The position numbers and the translations under genes are program-made. Below, in pieces: positions 1 to 7,876 of a stretch of DNA of 16,711 nucleotides (positions are counted from its first letter, which is position 1; each line of letters starts with the position of its first letter). The notes below the pieces were generated by a model, which did no database searches, was not told where the DNA came from, and saw only the letters and a list, made by a program, of their open reading frames with translations. The stretch spans positions 1 through 16,711 of the forward strand of contig CAIYOB010001455.1 in NCBI GenBank assembly GCA_903927685.1. The letters are read 5' to 3'. The stretch comes from an uncultured Planctomycetaceae bacterium. GTDB taxonomy: Bacteria; Planctomycetota; Planctomycetia; Pirellulales; Pirellulaceae.

Positions 1-1377
1 CGGAGCCTTGACTGCCAACTGATAGGTCCGTCGGCCGGCTTCCTGCGGCGTGAGTTCAAACTTGACGGTCACGATGTCGCCTTCGCCGCCCAGTTCGACG
101 CGATCTTCCTGCTCGACCGTCTCCCGCCGGTCACGGTCGGGGACGCCGGTCGGCGCGGATGTCAGGCGGACGTCGACGGAACGGCCGGGCAGGCCGCTGG
201 CCTGGAGATAGCCGGTCAAGCTGAAACGATCCCCGGGATAGACTCGCTCCGGCGCTTCCAGATCGACGACGCGGACGTTCGTCGGCCGCCGCTGGCTGCC
301 CAGGCCCACGGGGTAGATGGCGATTTCCGCCAGGCGGGCCAGGGCGGCGGCCGCGGTGTGCTCGATTCCCTCGTTACGACGCCCGTCGGTGAAGACGACC
401 AGCCCGGCAATCGGTCCGCCGCGTTCCTTGTTCGCCAGATAACGAACGGCGTCGCCCAGGCGGGTCTGCAAACCGCGGGCGGCCAGTTCCGTTTCCCAGT
501 CGACGTCGGCCGGCTCGCGAACCCGATCACCGGCCGGCCGCGTGTTCCGGTCCGCTTCAGCGGCCCGCTTGCCCGCCACCGGGTCGGCCCAGCCGATCGC
601 TTCGAGAAACCTGACGTCAGGATTGCGCAGATTGGCGACGGCCAACACGACCAGGCCAAGGATCAGGGCAAACACGCCTGCAGGCAGCAGCCACAAGCCA
701 CGTTCCGGGACGCGGGAGCGGCGAAACACCAGCACGTAACTGAGCACAAAGAACACCCCCGCAAACAGCGCGCTGGCCGCGAAAAACGCCGCCAGACGCG
801 TTTCCCGCAGCGAACAGCCCGCCGCGTCGGCCGCCGCCGCGTCGGCGTCTACGTCGGCCGACATACGCTTGGCAAACGAAGCGATTTCCGTCGGACGAGA
901 GGTTTGGTCGAAGCGATACACAACCACGTCGTGCTTCTGCCGGAGTTGCTCGAGCCAGCCGCCGCCTGCCAGGGTCTCGACCACCTGCCAGATCCGCGTC
1001 TTGCCTGCCGAATCGCCGGCCGTCGCCTTGTCGCCCGACGCCGGCTTGTCCGGCAATCCCATGCTCTGGCTGGTATCCACCAGCAGCAGTACGCGGCTGT
1101 TCTTGACCAGCTGCCGCTCGGTGCGTTTTTCCAGCTGGAAGAAGTAGAACAGGATGCCGGCCAAGGCCAGCAGCCGCAGGGAGATCAATGCCCAGCGCAG
1201 GCTGCGGGACAGTTCCACCGTGTCCTTGCGGTACATCCCGACGACCCACGTCAGGACCGCCGCGCAGACCGTCAGCAGCACCAGCCAGTGCCACCACTGG
1301 GACATGGCTTGCAGACGCGCAAACTGAAAAAAGGTGCTGGCCGAGTCTTCCGCCAGCAACGGCCACAGGGCGGTCAA
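1..1377 (-). CDS. VWA-domain membrane protein of the MoxR operon (C-terminus cut by window edge)
   Basis: This frame stays open from the left edge to a TTG at 1377-1375 that overlaps the stop of the BatA-type gene as TTGA, a typical coupled start. An ATG at 1305-1303 (residue 25) is the alternative. 459 residues are visible. Two N-terminal membrane helices (about residues 28-47 and 61-80) are followed by a von Willebrand A start with the metal-binding motif DTSQS (residues 101-105). Two further hydrophobic segments (about 195-218 and 227-249) come next, and then the second VWA metal-site strand, LVVFTDG (325-331). A beta-rich region follows (from about 365), ending off the window. Proteins with this layout commonly follow BatA-type genes in planctomycetes. 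A role as envelope partner of the MoxR ATPase is inferred; the exact function is unknown. The odd point is the membrane hairpin lying inside the VWA domain. Confidence 0.85.
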   Translation of the reverse strand, partial: MTALWPLLAEDSASTFFQFARLQAMSQWWHWLVLLTVCAAVLTWVVGMYRKDTVELSRSLRWALISLRLLALAGILFYFFQLEKRTERQLVKNSRVLLLVDTSQSMGLPDKPASGDKATAGDSAGKTRIWQVVETLAGGGWLEQLRQKHDVVVYRFDQTSRPTEIASFAKRMSADVDADAAAADAAGCSLRETRLAAFFAASALFAGVFFVLSYVLVFRRSRVPERGLWLLPAGVFALILGLVVLAVANLRNPDVRFLEAIGWADPVAGKRAAEADRNTRPAGDRVREPADVDWETELAARGLQTRLGDAVRYLANKERGGPIAGLVVFTDGRRNEGIEHTAAAALARLAEIAIYPVGLGSQRRPTNVRVVDLEAPERVYPGDRFSLTGYLQASGLPGRSVDVRLTSAPTGVPDRDRRETVEQEDRVELGGEGDIVTVKFELTPQEAGRRTYQLAVKAP

Positions 1378-3731
1378 TTCACGGGTCCTTTCCCTGCTGT
1401 GGACGGTCGGGGCGGATGGTAACTGGCCCAGTAGCCCAGCAACTGTTCGGCGAACAGCAGCCCGATCAGGATGACCATTAGTAGCAGGCTGCGGTTATTG
1501 CCGCCCAGGCGAGCGGTCTCGTACTCGTACTCCTCGGCGAACTTGTAGTCGGCCTTGACCGGATCCAGCTTGTCCAACAGCGACTTGCCTGCCAGGAGCG
1601 TCAAGTCGCCTTCGCTGGGATCGACGTTCAGCGACTGACGCCGGATATCGGCTTCCCCGCCGCTCGTCACCGACCAAGCTTCGTAGACCCCGCTGCGATC
1701 CGTCTCGCCGCTGCCGTCGGATGAACGGGCCGAGCCGCCGTTGCCGATCGTGGCGACCAGCACGGACGAATCGGGGGCGGTCCGCGCCGCGACGCGTTCG
1801 ATGACATTCCGCGTCTCGGCCGTCTCGCTCGGCGTGACGAACGTGACGTCCTGGCGGTACTTGCCGGCGTCCAAGGCGACCGAGACCGGACTGCCCACGG
1901 GATGCGGTTCGACGGCGCGGCGGTTGGCGGCCAGGTACGATTGCAGCTTGAGAACCAGCACCACAAAGCTCGGATCGTTGGCCCAATTGTTCCAGGTCGG
2001 CGCGGCCGTCGTCAGGAAGGCCACGACGCGGCCGTCGCCGAACTTCTTGTCCACCACCAGCGGTTCGCGGTTGCGGAGCACGGCGGCGGTTTGAACGGAC
2101 GAGTCCGGCGCCGGCTGCCACTCGGGCGGCGGCCGCAGGAATCGCGCGACGGTGATCTTGCGGATGAACGAGTTCCGTTCGCCCAGAAAGACACGGAACA
2201 GCGGGTGCTCGGCCGGTTCGATGTCCGGCACATCCTGGTCGTCCTCCGGCAGCAGTTCATCTTCGCGGCTCAGGGGCAACGGCAGCAACCCGGCGCCTTC
2301 GCGGTACAGCTGCTGGTTGTAGAACGCGAGGTTCACTTCCGGTCCCACGAACACGCCCAAACCGCCTCCAGCACGGACATACGCTTCCAGATTCGCGACG
2401 GCCCGATCGTCCAACCGGGGGACGTCCAGCAAGTAAATCGCCCGGTATTTCTGCAGGATCTCAGGCAACGTGTCGCGTAAGTAGGCCGGTGGATTGGTCT
2501 CCGGCCGCACGCCCGTATTGGCACGTCCGCCCGGTTCAAAGACCGCTTGCAGGAAAAACGCGTGGGACTGTTGCTGCGAGCCGTCCACGAGCAGAACCGG
2601 TTCGCCTTCCGGAAAGTCCAGCACGCACCAGCGGTGGTTGTCGACCGCCACCGAGTCGTCCTGCAGCGTGGCTTCGACCACGTGCTGGCCGGGCTTGGGA
2701 AAGAACACTTGGACGCTGCGCGTGACGCTCTGGCCGGCCTCGATGGCATCGATCAGCACGGTCGGCAGTTCGTCCGGCTTGGGCCGCAACTGCTCGGGGG
2801 TGGCGGTCGCGACGGCCTGCGGGTCGTAGAAATCGGTCCGGACTCGCAATTGGACGTTGCGAGCCGCGTCGGGACCGAAGTTCTTGACCGTCGCGTTGAC
2901 GAACAACGGCACGCCCGCCGCCCGCGTCTCGTTGGCGGGCGTCACGTCGACCACGGCCAGGTTCTGACGCAGTTCGCGAACGCAACCAACCAGGTGAATC
3001 TCGGCGGGCGAGCGCTGGATTTCCTGCAATAGGCTCCGCGCCTCAGCCGGGTTCTCCCATTGGCTGGTGCGGAAATCGGAGACCAGATACACGTGCCGGC
3101 TCTCGTTGCTGGCCAGGCCGATCAGTTCTTTCGCCAGCAGCAGGGCCGGGCCGGGCCCGGACGCCAGCTCCGTGACTTGAAACGAGTTGCGTTTGGCCTC
3201 CAACGCCACGTCGAATTCCGGATCGACGATTTGAGCGTTCAGGTCCAACACCTGGTCGTAGTCAAGGTCCGCCGCTGCCGCCGACGCTCGCGCGGCGCGG
3301 GAAAAGCGGATCAGCGTGAACTTCTGCGTGCCGCTCTGCGCCGCCGCGGCGGTCCGCGCCCCGATCTTCTGGATCGCCGCCATGCCGCTCTCGAACGCGC
3401 TGCCGCCGCCCAGGCGATCGGACATGGAAAAACTGTCGTCCAGCAGCACGTAATGGTGCGTCGGCTTGCCGCCCAGCAGGTCCAGCCACTGGCCGCGTGA
3501 AACCCACTGGGCCAGCATCGCGACGGCCAGGGCGACGGCCGCCATGCGCATCAGGAGCAGGATCAGTTGCTTGAGCCAGATCCACTTGCGATGCTTCTTG
3601 TAGCTTTGCAGCAAGAACTCCATCGCCGCCCATTTCACCCGACGGTGCCGCATCATGTTGATCAGGTGGATCAACAGCGGCACGAGCACCAGGAAGAACC
3701 CCCAGGTCAGGGGCTGATGGACGAATTGCAT
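1374..3731 (-). CDS. BatA-type membrane protein with VWA and amidotransferase-like regions
   Basis: A 785-residue protein. Residues 1-80 match the BatA/aerotolerance N-terminal domain: a helix with LVPLLIHLINMMRHR, a basic loop, then a second helix (about 54-76). A VWA domain follows with metal-binding motif DDSFS (98-102) and a later VYLVSDF strand. The middle has beta-rich, CARDB-like stretches and a segment beginning PVLLVDGS with a GGGLGVFVGP turn, like the class I glutamine-amidotransferase fold often found in this family, with no evident catalytic Cys. A single C-terminal helix (about 748-766) re-anchors the chain, so the large middle part probably faces the periplasm. The ATG at 3731 lies 5 nt after the upstream protease stop, and the 3' end overlaps the next gene by 4 nt. 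Family knowledge supports an envelope role with MoxR and DUF58; the molecular activity is not known. Confidence 0.9.
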   Translation of the reverse strand: MQFVHQPLTWGFFLVLVPLLIHLINMMRHRRVKWAAMEFLLQSYKKHRKWIWLKQLILLLMRMAAVALAVAMLAQWVSRGQWLDLLGGKPTHHYVLLDDSFSMSDRLGGGSAFESGMAAIQKIGARTAAAAQSGTQKFTLIRFSRAARASAAAADLDYDQVLDLNAQIVDPEFDVALEAKRNSFQVTELASGPGPALLLAKELIGLASNESRHVYLVSDFRTSQWENPAEARSLLQEIQRSPAEIHLVGCVRELRQNLAVVDVTPANETRAAGVPLFVNATVKNFGPDAARNVQLRVRTDFYDPQAVATATPEQLRPKPDELPTVLIDAIEAGQSVTRSVQVFFPKPGQHVVEATLQDDSVAVDNHRWCVLDFPEGEPVLLVDGSQQQSHAFFLQAVFEPGGRANTGVRPETNPPAYLRDTLPEILQKYRAIYLLDVPRLDDRAVANLEAYVRAGGGLGVFVGPEVNLAFYNQQLYREGAGLLPLPLSREDELLPEDDQDVPDIEPAEHPLFRVFLGERNSFIRKITVARFLRPPPEWQPAPDSSVQTAAVLRNREPLVVDKKFGDGRVVAFLTTAAPTWNNWANDPSFVVLVLKLQSYLAANRRAVEPHPVGSPVSVALDAGKYRQDVTFVTPSETAETRNVIERVAARTAPDSSVLVATIGNGGSARSSDGSGETDRSGVYEAWSVTSGGEADIRRQSLNVDPSEGDLTLLAGKSLLDKLDPVKADYKFAEEYEYETARLGGNNRSLLLMVILIGLLFAEQLLGYWASYHPPRPSTAGKGPVN

Positions 3732-3735
3732 TTGT

Positions 3736-3756
3736 GTCAGTTGTCAGTGGTCAGGA
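3736..3756. repeat. Three tandem heptamers, GTCAGTT/GTCAGTG/GTCAGGA
   Basis: On the plus strand three 7-base units follow each other (3736-3742, 3743-3749, 3750-3756); the third differs in its last two bases. On the minus strand they read as TGAC-rich units that encode the last residues (LLTTDN) and the stop of the aspartic protease. From memory, TGACCAC/TGACAAC heptamer runs are frequent around gene ends in planctomycete genomes; this could not be checked here. Confidence 0.6.
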
Positions 3757-4207
3757 GCGGCTCTTGGTGCGACGCATCGTCGTCTAACAGTTCGAACCGC
3801 GTCAGCAAACGCGACTTGTCGAATTCGATGCGGAAACAATCAAAAAAACCTTCGCGGCCCAGCAGTAGGGACGAGTCGCCATCGGCGAAACAGACGGGCA
3901 CCAAAATCCCGATGGCCAGATCAGGGATCAAGAACTCTAATTCAAACAAGCGAGCCTCCACATCGCACTCCGGCCTGGAGGAAATCCCCGCGAGCCGCAA
4001 CTCCGCGCCGGAGGACCAGTCGAACCCGAGCAGTTCACACAACCGCCGCGGCGCCAGACTCACGTCAGCTCCGGAATCCACCAGGAACGTGCGCCGCAGC
4101 GCGCGCCGATTGGGACCTGTTGAGATCACGTCGATCGCCGGCACTTTCGGGTTGACTGGCGACGTGGGCGGCAAGACGGCTCGCCATCGCTTGACAAACG
4201 AGTTCAC
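3737..4207 (-). CDS. Retropepsin-like (clan AA) aspartic protease
   Basis: A 156-residue protein starting at a GTG (4207-4205) that overlaps the stop of the upstream small gene as GTGA. The catalytic motif is FLVDSGADVS with the active Asp at residue 44 (D-S-G-A, 44-47). A second family hallmark is LLLGREGFFDCFRIEFD (114-130), the LLG/F pattern of single-domain retropepsin-like proteases, which are active as dimers in known members. There is no signal peptide or membrane helix, so a cytoplasmic location is likely. The last residues are encoded by a heptamer repeat, which suggests the original C-terminus may have been replaced. Its substrate is unknown; the coupled upstream protein is the obvious candidate partner. 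Part of the gene (3781-3960) is about 53% G+C by hand count, lower than a sampled neighbouring line in the DUF58 gene (4681-4740, 70%), hinting at a separate origin. Confidence 0.82.
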   Translation of the reverse strand: MNSFVKRWRAVLPPTSPVNPKVPAIDVISTGPNRRALRRTFLVDSGADVSLAPRRLCELLGFDWSSGAELRLAGISSRPECDVEARLFELEFLIPDLAIGILVPVCFADGDSSLLLGREGFFDCFRIEFDKSRLLTRFELLDDDASHQEPLLTTDN

Positions 4208-4476
4208 CGGACCGCAACTCCCTTCTCGAAACGCTCCATGATGATGGTCGAATCCGCCGGGTCATCGAGCCGGTCGCACAACTCGGCCATCGTTGGGGCT
4301 GACGCGAGGATCCTGCAATCTTGGGCCGCGACCCATTGTCCCGCATACCGAGCCCGTAGCGTGTCCGGCAAGTCCCAGAGCCACTGCATCGTTGCCTCCG
4401 TCGCTCGCAGGATCGCCTGTTGCTCGGGTGTTGGCAACCACGTCCGAGTCTTCACACGCGATGTGATCATCTCCAT
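4204..4476 (-). CDS. Small DUF5678-like protein
   Basis: A 90-residue soluble protein. The C-terminal half (RYAGQWVAAQDCRILASAP then a helix MAELCDRLDD, and STIIMERFEKG) has the pattern of DUF5678: a Tyr-x-Gly-x-Trp-Val-Ala strand, an 'ILAS' strand, a helix, and a final 'I-x-x-E' strand. That family has no known function. On the minus strand AGGGAG (4484-4479) is only 2 nt from the ATG at 4476, so the second ATG at 4470 is an equally good start. The stop overlaps the protease GTG, so the two genes are probably translated together and may act as a pair. The gap to the upstream DUF58 gene is 44 nt. The assignment is by pattern memory, not alignment. Confidence 0.7.
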   Translation of the reverse strand: MEMITSRVKTRTWLPTPEQQAILRATEATMQWLWDLPDTLRARYAGQWVAAQDCRILASAPTMAELCDRLDDPADSTIIMERFEKGVAVR

Positions 4477-5391
4477 ATCTCCCTATCAGATCCTCATTCC
4501 ACTTGCCTCAGGCCCAATGGTCAGTTCCGGTGGTGCATCCCCAAGCGATTGCTCAGGTACGTGGCCAGCGCGGCGTCCAGCGGCTGACTGGTGCGGATCA
4601 GCGAATAGTCGACGGTATGCCCGGCACAGCCGCGGCGGAGCTGGATCAGAAATTCGCCGAGGGCTTCCAGGTAGCCTTCCCGCAAGGCCCGCGGGTTGCA
4701 GTTCAGGTGGTCGGCGGACTCGAGACCCTCGAAGCGGGTCGGTCCGGCAAAGGGAAACTCGAGTTCGTCGTCATCCAGGATGTGAAACACGAGGACCTCG
4801 TGGCCGCGCTGCCGGAGCAGCTTCAGGCCCTTGAGCGTCCCCTCGACGTCGGCCAGCAGATCGGAGACCAGGACCATCATGCCGCGCCGCGGCAGGCTCT
4901 CGGCCGCCGACCGCAGGATCGAGTACAGGTCGGTCTTGTCGCGCGGCTCGGAAACCGACAGCGACTCGACAATGGACAGGATGTGATTCTGCTTGCTGCG
5001 GCTGGGTACGCGGATGCGGACGCGGTCGTCGAAGGCCAGGCAGCCCACAGCGTCGTGCTGACGCAGGATCAGGTAGGCCAGGCTGCTGGCGACCGTGCAC
5101 GCGTATTCGTACTTGGTCAGCGGGCCGCGGCCGTAAGCCATGCTGTTGGAGACGTCGACCAGCATCGTGCAACGCAGATTGGTCTCCTCTTCATACTGCT
5201 TGACATACAAGCGATCCTGCCGCGCCCAGACTTTCCAATCGACATGGCGCAGATCGTCCCCCGCCGCATACTCGCGGTGCTGCAGGAACTCGACCGACTG
5301 GCCAAAGTAGGGACTGCGGTGCATGCCCGTGAGGAAGCCCTCGACGATATGCCGCGCCCGCAGTTCCAGTCGCGAGATCCGCTTGATCGCC

Positions 5392-6462
<1,071 letters not shown>

Positions 6463-6593
6463 ACTAGTACTGCCTTTTGTTGGGAAGATCAGATATTCCT
6501 GGACGAAAATGGGGGCCAGCGGTCCGCTTTTCAGGCACCACAGGCCGGCTGGAGAGCCATTCCAACTTCGAACGCATGCTGTAAAACTGGGGA

Positions 6594-6599
6594 ATTATA
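6594..6599 (-). promoter_or_regulatory. Candidate -10 box (TATAAT) for the MoxR operon
   Basis: On the minus strand the sequence reads GGGTATAATTCC, a perfect sigma-70 -10 hexamer, about 130 nt upstream of the MoxR ATG. At 16-18 nt spacing no TTGACA-like -35 is visible, only GC-rich bases. The perfect hexamer in GC-rich surroundings and its correct orientation are the only support. Confidence 0.35.
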
Positions 6600-6782
6600 C
6601 CCGCTCGGGTACAGTCCGGCTCCGGCCCATCCCCGGTTTTTCTGCTAAACATACTCCAAACCGCCCAAAGTTCCAGGTAGGGCACGCTCAGCCCGACCGT
6701 CACCAAGGCTCAACTGGGCGTCCGGGGTTCGATGGTTTTCCAGGTACACCGGTTCCCGATACCTGCCAACGCCGTCTTGGCC

Positions 6783-6788
6783 TACAAT
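6783..6788 (+). promoter_or_regulatory. Candidate -10 box (TACAAT) for the MBL gene
   Basis: TACAAT ends 7 bases before the ATG at 6796, so transcription would begin at or next to the start codon. No Shine-Dalgarno sequence precedes the ATG, which fits a leaderless message. No good -35 is seen at normal spacing. Confidence 0.3.
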
Positions 6789-6795
6789 CGCAGCC

Positions 6796-7563
6796 ATGAA
6801 AGTCATCTCGCTCCAATCCGGCAGTAACGGGAACTGCATCTACGTCGAGGCCGGCCATGTGCGGTTGTTGTTTGACGCGGGCATCAGCGGACGCCAGGCC
6901 GAATTGCGGCTCGGCGTCCACAACCGCGATCTCGGCTCCGTGCACGCCGTGCTGATTTCTCACGATCACCGCGATCACATCCGCTGTGCCGGGGTGCTTC
7001 AACGGAAGTACAGCCTGCCGGTCTATGCCACCGAGCGGACGTTGGCGGCAGCCAACGCCTACCAAGACCTCGGGCCGATGACCGACGTCCATTACTTTGT
7101 AGCCGGCGGAGGATTGCTGTTTGATCACGTCTGTATCGAGACCATTCCGACGCCGCACGACGGGGTGGATGGCGTAGCCTTTGTGGTGGATGACGGTCGC
7201 CATCGCCTGGGGATCATGACCGACTTGGGCCACCCGTTCGACGGTTTGGCGGACATCGTTCGGTCGCTGGACGCGGTCGTACTGGAGAGCAACTACGATC
7301 CCGAGCTGCTCGAACAGGGGACGTATCCGGAGTTTCTGAAAGCCCGAATCCGTGGGCCGCGTGGCCATCTGTCCAACGAGGAATCCGCCGACTTGCTGAG
7401 CGGTGCCGTGGGCCGGCGGCTCCGGTGGGCCTGTCTGGCGCATCTTTCCGAGGAGAACAACCGGCCCGAACTGGCCCTGCAGGCGCATCGCCGCGTATTG
7501 GGGCGTCACTTGGCGCTCTGCGTCGCCAGCCGCTACGAAGTTGGTCCGGTGCTGGAGATCTGA
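6796..7563 (+). CDS. YycJ/WalJ-type metallo-beta-lactamase-fold hydrolase
   Basis: A 255-residue soluble enzyme. Metal ligands of the MBL fold are present: SHDHRDH (55-61, the H-x-H-x-D-H motif), TPHDG with H121, MTDLGH with D143, and AHLSEENN with H216. The patterns SGSNGNC (8-14), ESNYD (164-168), GHLSN (190-194) and the C-terminal GPV-x-E-I are typical of the YycJ/WalJ branch, exonuclease-like hydrolases linked in Firmicutes to the WalKR system and to mismatch repair. No WalK or WalR gene is present here, so only a nuclease- or phosphodiesterase-like activity can be suggested. There is no signal peptide. The start is set by the conserved MKVISLQSGSNGN beginning; it has no Shine-Dalgarno sequence and may be leaderless. 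A strong hairpin follows the stop by 9 nt. Confidence 0.92.
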   Translation: MKVISLQSGSNGNCIYVEAGHVRLLFDAGISGRQAELRLGVHNRDLGSVHAVLISHDHRDHIRCAGVLQRKYSLPVYATERTLAAANAYQDLGPMTDVHYFVAGGGLLFDHVCIETIPTPHDGVDGVAFVVDDGRHRLGIMTDLGHPFDGLADIVRSLDAVVLESNYDPELLEQGTYPEFLKARIRGPRGHLSNEESADLLSGAVGRRLRWACLAHLSEENNRPELALQAHRRVLGRHLALCVASRYEVGPVLEI

Positions 7564-7572
7564 GCGGACCGT

Positions 7573-7605
7573 GACGGTTGTGCGGGCGAGGCCCGCGCGG
7601 CCGTC
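7573..7605 (+). terminator. Hairpin terminator candidate after the MBL gene
   Basis: GACGG (7573-7577) pairs with CCGTC (7601-7605), and inside it GTGCGGGC (7580-7587... with one G-U) pairs with GCCCGCGC (7591-7598) around the loop GAG. The stem is about 13 bp with a 2x2 internal loop, starting 9 nt after the stop codon. There is no T-run, so it may terminate inefficiently or simply protect the 3' end. Confidence 0.5.
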
Positions 7606-7876
7606 AAGCCCCCCGGAATCGGATTTCCAGGTGATTAGCAATTCTGATAAACCAACGTTGACGTGTCTTGTTTAATGCCCCGGTTGCACGTTAAGCTAAT
7701 GGGCAGGCGGGCGCTGATGGAGACGAACTTGAACGGACTTGCCTGCCACCCCAGTATTTGACCTGCCATTAACGTCCTGCCACCGACAGCGTCGCCCCGA
7801 TCGGCCGTGCAATACGCCTCTCCGCTGGCCAGTCACGGTCCATGGGCGATCGAAGACCAACGTAAGGGAAATCCAA
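7606..7876. other. Intergenic region before the chorismatase-like gene
   Basis: 271 bases without a supported gene. The downstream reading frame stays open back to 7739, but that extension is Arg/Pro-rich and unlike the family, so it is treated as untranslated. Three copies of CCTGCCA (7742, 7762, 7776) and an opposed GGCAGGC (7702-7708) that could pair with GCCTGCC (7741-7747) are visible. A weak promoter may lie around 7650-7700, where the sequence is locally AT-richer, but no good -35/-10 pair was found. Confidence 0.4.

Larger units (their letters stand above)
6463..6795. other. Divergent intergenic region, MoxR operon / MBL gene
   Basis: 333 bases between two divergent genes. It holds a minus-strand TATAAT (6599-6594) and a plus-strand TACAAT (6783-6788), listed separately. 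A minus-strand open frame here (6706-6464, 80 codons) has no recognisable protein features and covers the region where the promoters should lie, so it is not called. No other gene or repeat was seen. Confidence 0.6.

Noticed and set aside
3737..4476. The small gene pair as a toxin-antitoxin system
   Set aside because: The overlap and sizes fit, but neither protein matches a known toxin or antitoxin family, so only a protease-partner pair is proposed.
6464..6706. 80-codon minus-strand ORF upstream of MoxR
   Set aside because: No recognisable features, and it occupies the intergenic region containing the likely promoters.
7739..7876. 46-codon N-terminal extension of the chorismatase-like protein
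   Set aside because: Arg/Pro-rich sequence unlike the family; the ATG at 7877 has a good AAGGGA upstream and starts a plausible domain.
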